The notes under the pieces: generated by a model | Seen by the model: the letters and a program-made list of their open reading frames with translations, nothing else | Told to the model about the DNA's origin: nothing | The model's database searches: none | Position numbers and translations under genes: made by a program | NCBI GenBank assembly: GCA_964577115.1 | Contig: CAZNXJ010000011.1 | Location: 107,316 to 171,315, forward strand | Reading direction: 5' to 3' | DNA: 64,000 nucleotides | Origin: CAZNXJ01 sp964577115 | Lineage (GTDB): Bacteria > Planctomycetota > Planctomycetia > Pirellulales > Pirellulaceae | Part shown: positions 63,091-64,000 of the stretch, in pieces | Numbering within the stretch: position 1 is the stretch's first letter | Layout of the letters: every line of letters begins with the position of its first letter

Positions 63091-63867
63091 GTGAAAAATG
63101 CCGATCACGACGAACGTGTGGCGGCCGCGTACCAGCAACACCGCCGCGTGCATCCCGGCGTGTGGCATTCTTTGCTGGCCGCGATCAGTAGGAAGGCGAA
63201 AATTCTCGAGGTGGGATGCGGAACCGGAAACAATCTGATTTCGCTTTGCGAGTGGGCTGAGTGCCAGGGCTTCGGTCGAGATCCCTCGCCTGATATGCTC
63301 GGCCGCGCTGTCGTCGGCGGTGTAACGAACGAAACCCAGCGAGTCGGATTCACAGGCCAGATTTTTGGTGGCACATTTACGCTTACCGTTGCCGGCGAAA
63401 CGACCTCCGCTCTTGCATATGAGGCGTCGACTTCGGCCGTGCTAGCGGCGCTCGAGGCATTGCCAAACATCGAGCCCGGAGACGTCAGCGTCACGAAGAC
63501 CCAAGACAACATGATGGCTCAAGAGTGGACGTTGTCCTTCGCCGGAAATCTGGCCGGGACGAATGTCGCTCAGTCCACGATCGACACCACGAGCGTCATG
63601 GGGTTCATGATCACGGAAATCGAAGCGACGGTGACGAATGGCGGCGTCGCGTACAACGAAGTTCAAACGGTCACGCCGACGAATGTCAACGGGGGCTTCT
63701 TCCGGCTTGCCTTCCAAGGGCGAACCACGAAACCGCTGGACCACGATCAGCGATCAGCGGTCAGCGATCAGCAGTCAGCTTTGGGAGGTCAAAGAGTTGG
63801 CAGTGGAGGTGGATTAAATGTGTTCCAGATCTTAGGTTTGGCGGCAAAGTCATGCGCTCACTGCTGA
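63091..63867 (+). CDS. chimeric frame: truncated SAM methyltransferase joined to planctomycete repeat domain
   Basis: 258 residues from a GTG start. Residues 1-73 are the N-terminus of a class I methyltransferase with motif I ILEVGCGTGNNLI and FGRDPSPDMLGRA, then stop matching. From about 75 the sequence becomes a beta-rich repeat of the NEVQ-type common in secreted planctomycete proteins (GGTFTLTVAGETTSALAYEA, VLAALEALPNIEPGDV, FAGNLAGTNVAQSTI). A second repeat begins at NEVQTVTPTNVNGG and breaks off at the heptamer array at 63744. The stop lies inside the second array. Probably a recombination scar or assembly join, not a functional protein. Confidence 0.6.
   Translation: MKNADHDERVAAAYQQHRRVHPGVWHSLLAAISRKAKILEVGCGTGNNLISLCEWAECQGFGRDPSPDMLGRAVVGGVTNETQRVGFTGQIFGGTFTLTVAGETTSALAYEASTSAVLAALEALPNIEPGDVSVTKTQDNMMAQEWTLSFAGNLAGTNVAQSTIDTTSVMGFMITEIEATVTNGGVAYNEVQTVTPTNVNGGFFRLAFQGRTTKPLDHDQRSAVSDQQSALGGQRVGSGGGLNVFQILGLAAKSCAHC
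63744..63778 (+). repeat. five tandem heptamers, CGATCAG/CGGTCAG/CAGTCAG type
   Basis: CGATCAG, CGATCAG, CGGTCAG, CGATCAG, CAGTCAG in perfect 7-bp phase. The array interrupts the repeat-domain frame and is the inverted partner of the array at 63864-63898. Confidence 0.85.
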
Positions 63868-63898
63868 CTGCTGACTGCTGACTGCCGACCGCTGACTG
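63864..63898 (+). repeat. five tandem heptamers, CTGACTG type (inverted partner)
   Basis: CTGACTG three times, CCGACCG, CTGACTG, followed by a partial unit. CTGACTG is the reverse complement of CAGTCAG in the left array. The arms flank about 85 bp and could fold back on each other. Confidence 0.85.
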
Positions 63899-63902
63899 CT
63901 GA

Positions 63903-64000
63903 AAGGGAAAAACCTCAGACACCCAAAGTTGCCTACACCACTCCAGTCGCCCCCAATGGACGCAACGGCACATCGGCCTGACGCGGACATCCGCCGTCCT
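63903..64000. other. window edge, no gene assigned
   Basis: The last 98 bases after the heptamer array show no supported coding frame; whatever follows lies beyond the window. Confidence 0.4.

Noticed and set aside
63744..63898. CRISPR-like array
   Set aside because: Units are 7 bp and contiguous, without spacers, and no cas gene is present.
1..64000. tRNA or rRNA genes
   Set aside because: No cloverleaf with a matching T-arm and acceptor stem, and no rRNA-like stretch, was found on reading both strands; a covariance-model search would be decisive.

Overview
The window looks like a chromosome segment of a high-GC Planctomycetota bacterium, probably Pirellulales-like (an inference from gene content, not from a marker gene). 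The case rests on lineage-typical families: four DUF1501 proteins with Tat-like leaders, three of them beside large PSCyt1/DUF1549/DUF1553 c-type-cytochrome proteins; a PVC-type heme-binding dehydrogenase fusion of about 1560 residues; a DUF1559 pseudopilin-like protein; and a planctomycete-type extracellular repeat at the right edge. No rRNA, tRNA, CRISPR array or intact insertion sequence was seen.

Layout. 1-14.6 kb: truncated Nramp-like transporter, HrpA helicase, SRPBCC protein, DUF4142 protein, orphan DUF1501, zinc metallopeptidase, YihY/BrkB protein, CBS protein, small membrane protein and a cytosolic hybrid histidine kinase. 15.1-32.5 kb: two DUF1501/PSCyt1 clusters around the giant SGNH-dehydrogenase-HEAT-cupredoxin-cytochrome protein, a CDF metal exporter, a sialidase-like protein and an MFS transporter. 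32.7-47.4 kb: MscL, M20 amidohydrolase, lipoprotein, BON protein, an NtrC-type regulator with its membrane kinase, DUF1559 protein, an unknown Tat protein, a BON-SRPBCC fusion, phosphodiesterase, zinc alcohol dehydrogenase and DinB protein. 47.7-58.2 kb: second sialidase-like protein, DUF1579 protein, pectate lyase, copper module (CopZ, CopA, small membrane anchor) and a third DUF1501/PSCyt1 pair. 58.4-64 kb: SMR transporter, glutamate dehydrogenase, D-2-hydroxyacid dehydrogenase, DUF1801 and AlkD-like proteins, and a chimeric methyltransferase/repeat-domain frame that ends in heptamer repeats.

How the genes may work together. One theme is extracytoplasmic carbohydrate processing coupled to cytochromes: sialidase-like proteins, pectate lyase, SGNH esterase, sugar-dehydrogenase propeller, cytochrome-bearing proteins and a sugar-acid-type transporter. 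A second theme is envelope or general stress. Six dispersed genes (SRPBCC, DUF4142, CBS, BON, BON-SRPBCC, zinc alcohol dehydrogenase) each have a sigma-54-like -24/-12 element upstream. One is a perfect consensus match, and a divergent pair shares an 18-bp palindrome between the two promoters. The window also encodes a sigma-54 activator/kinase pair convergent with the BON gene. A sigma-54-controlled stress regulon is the main new hypothesis here.
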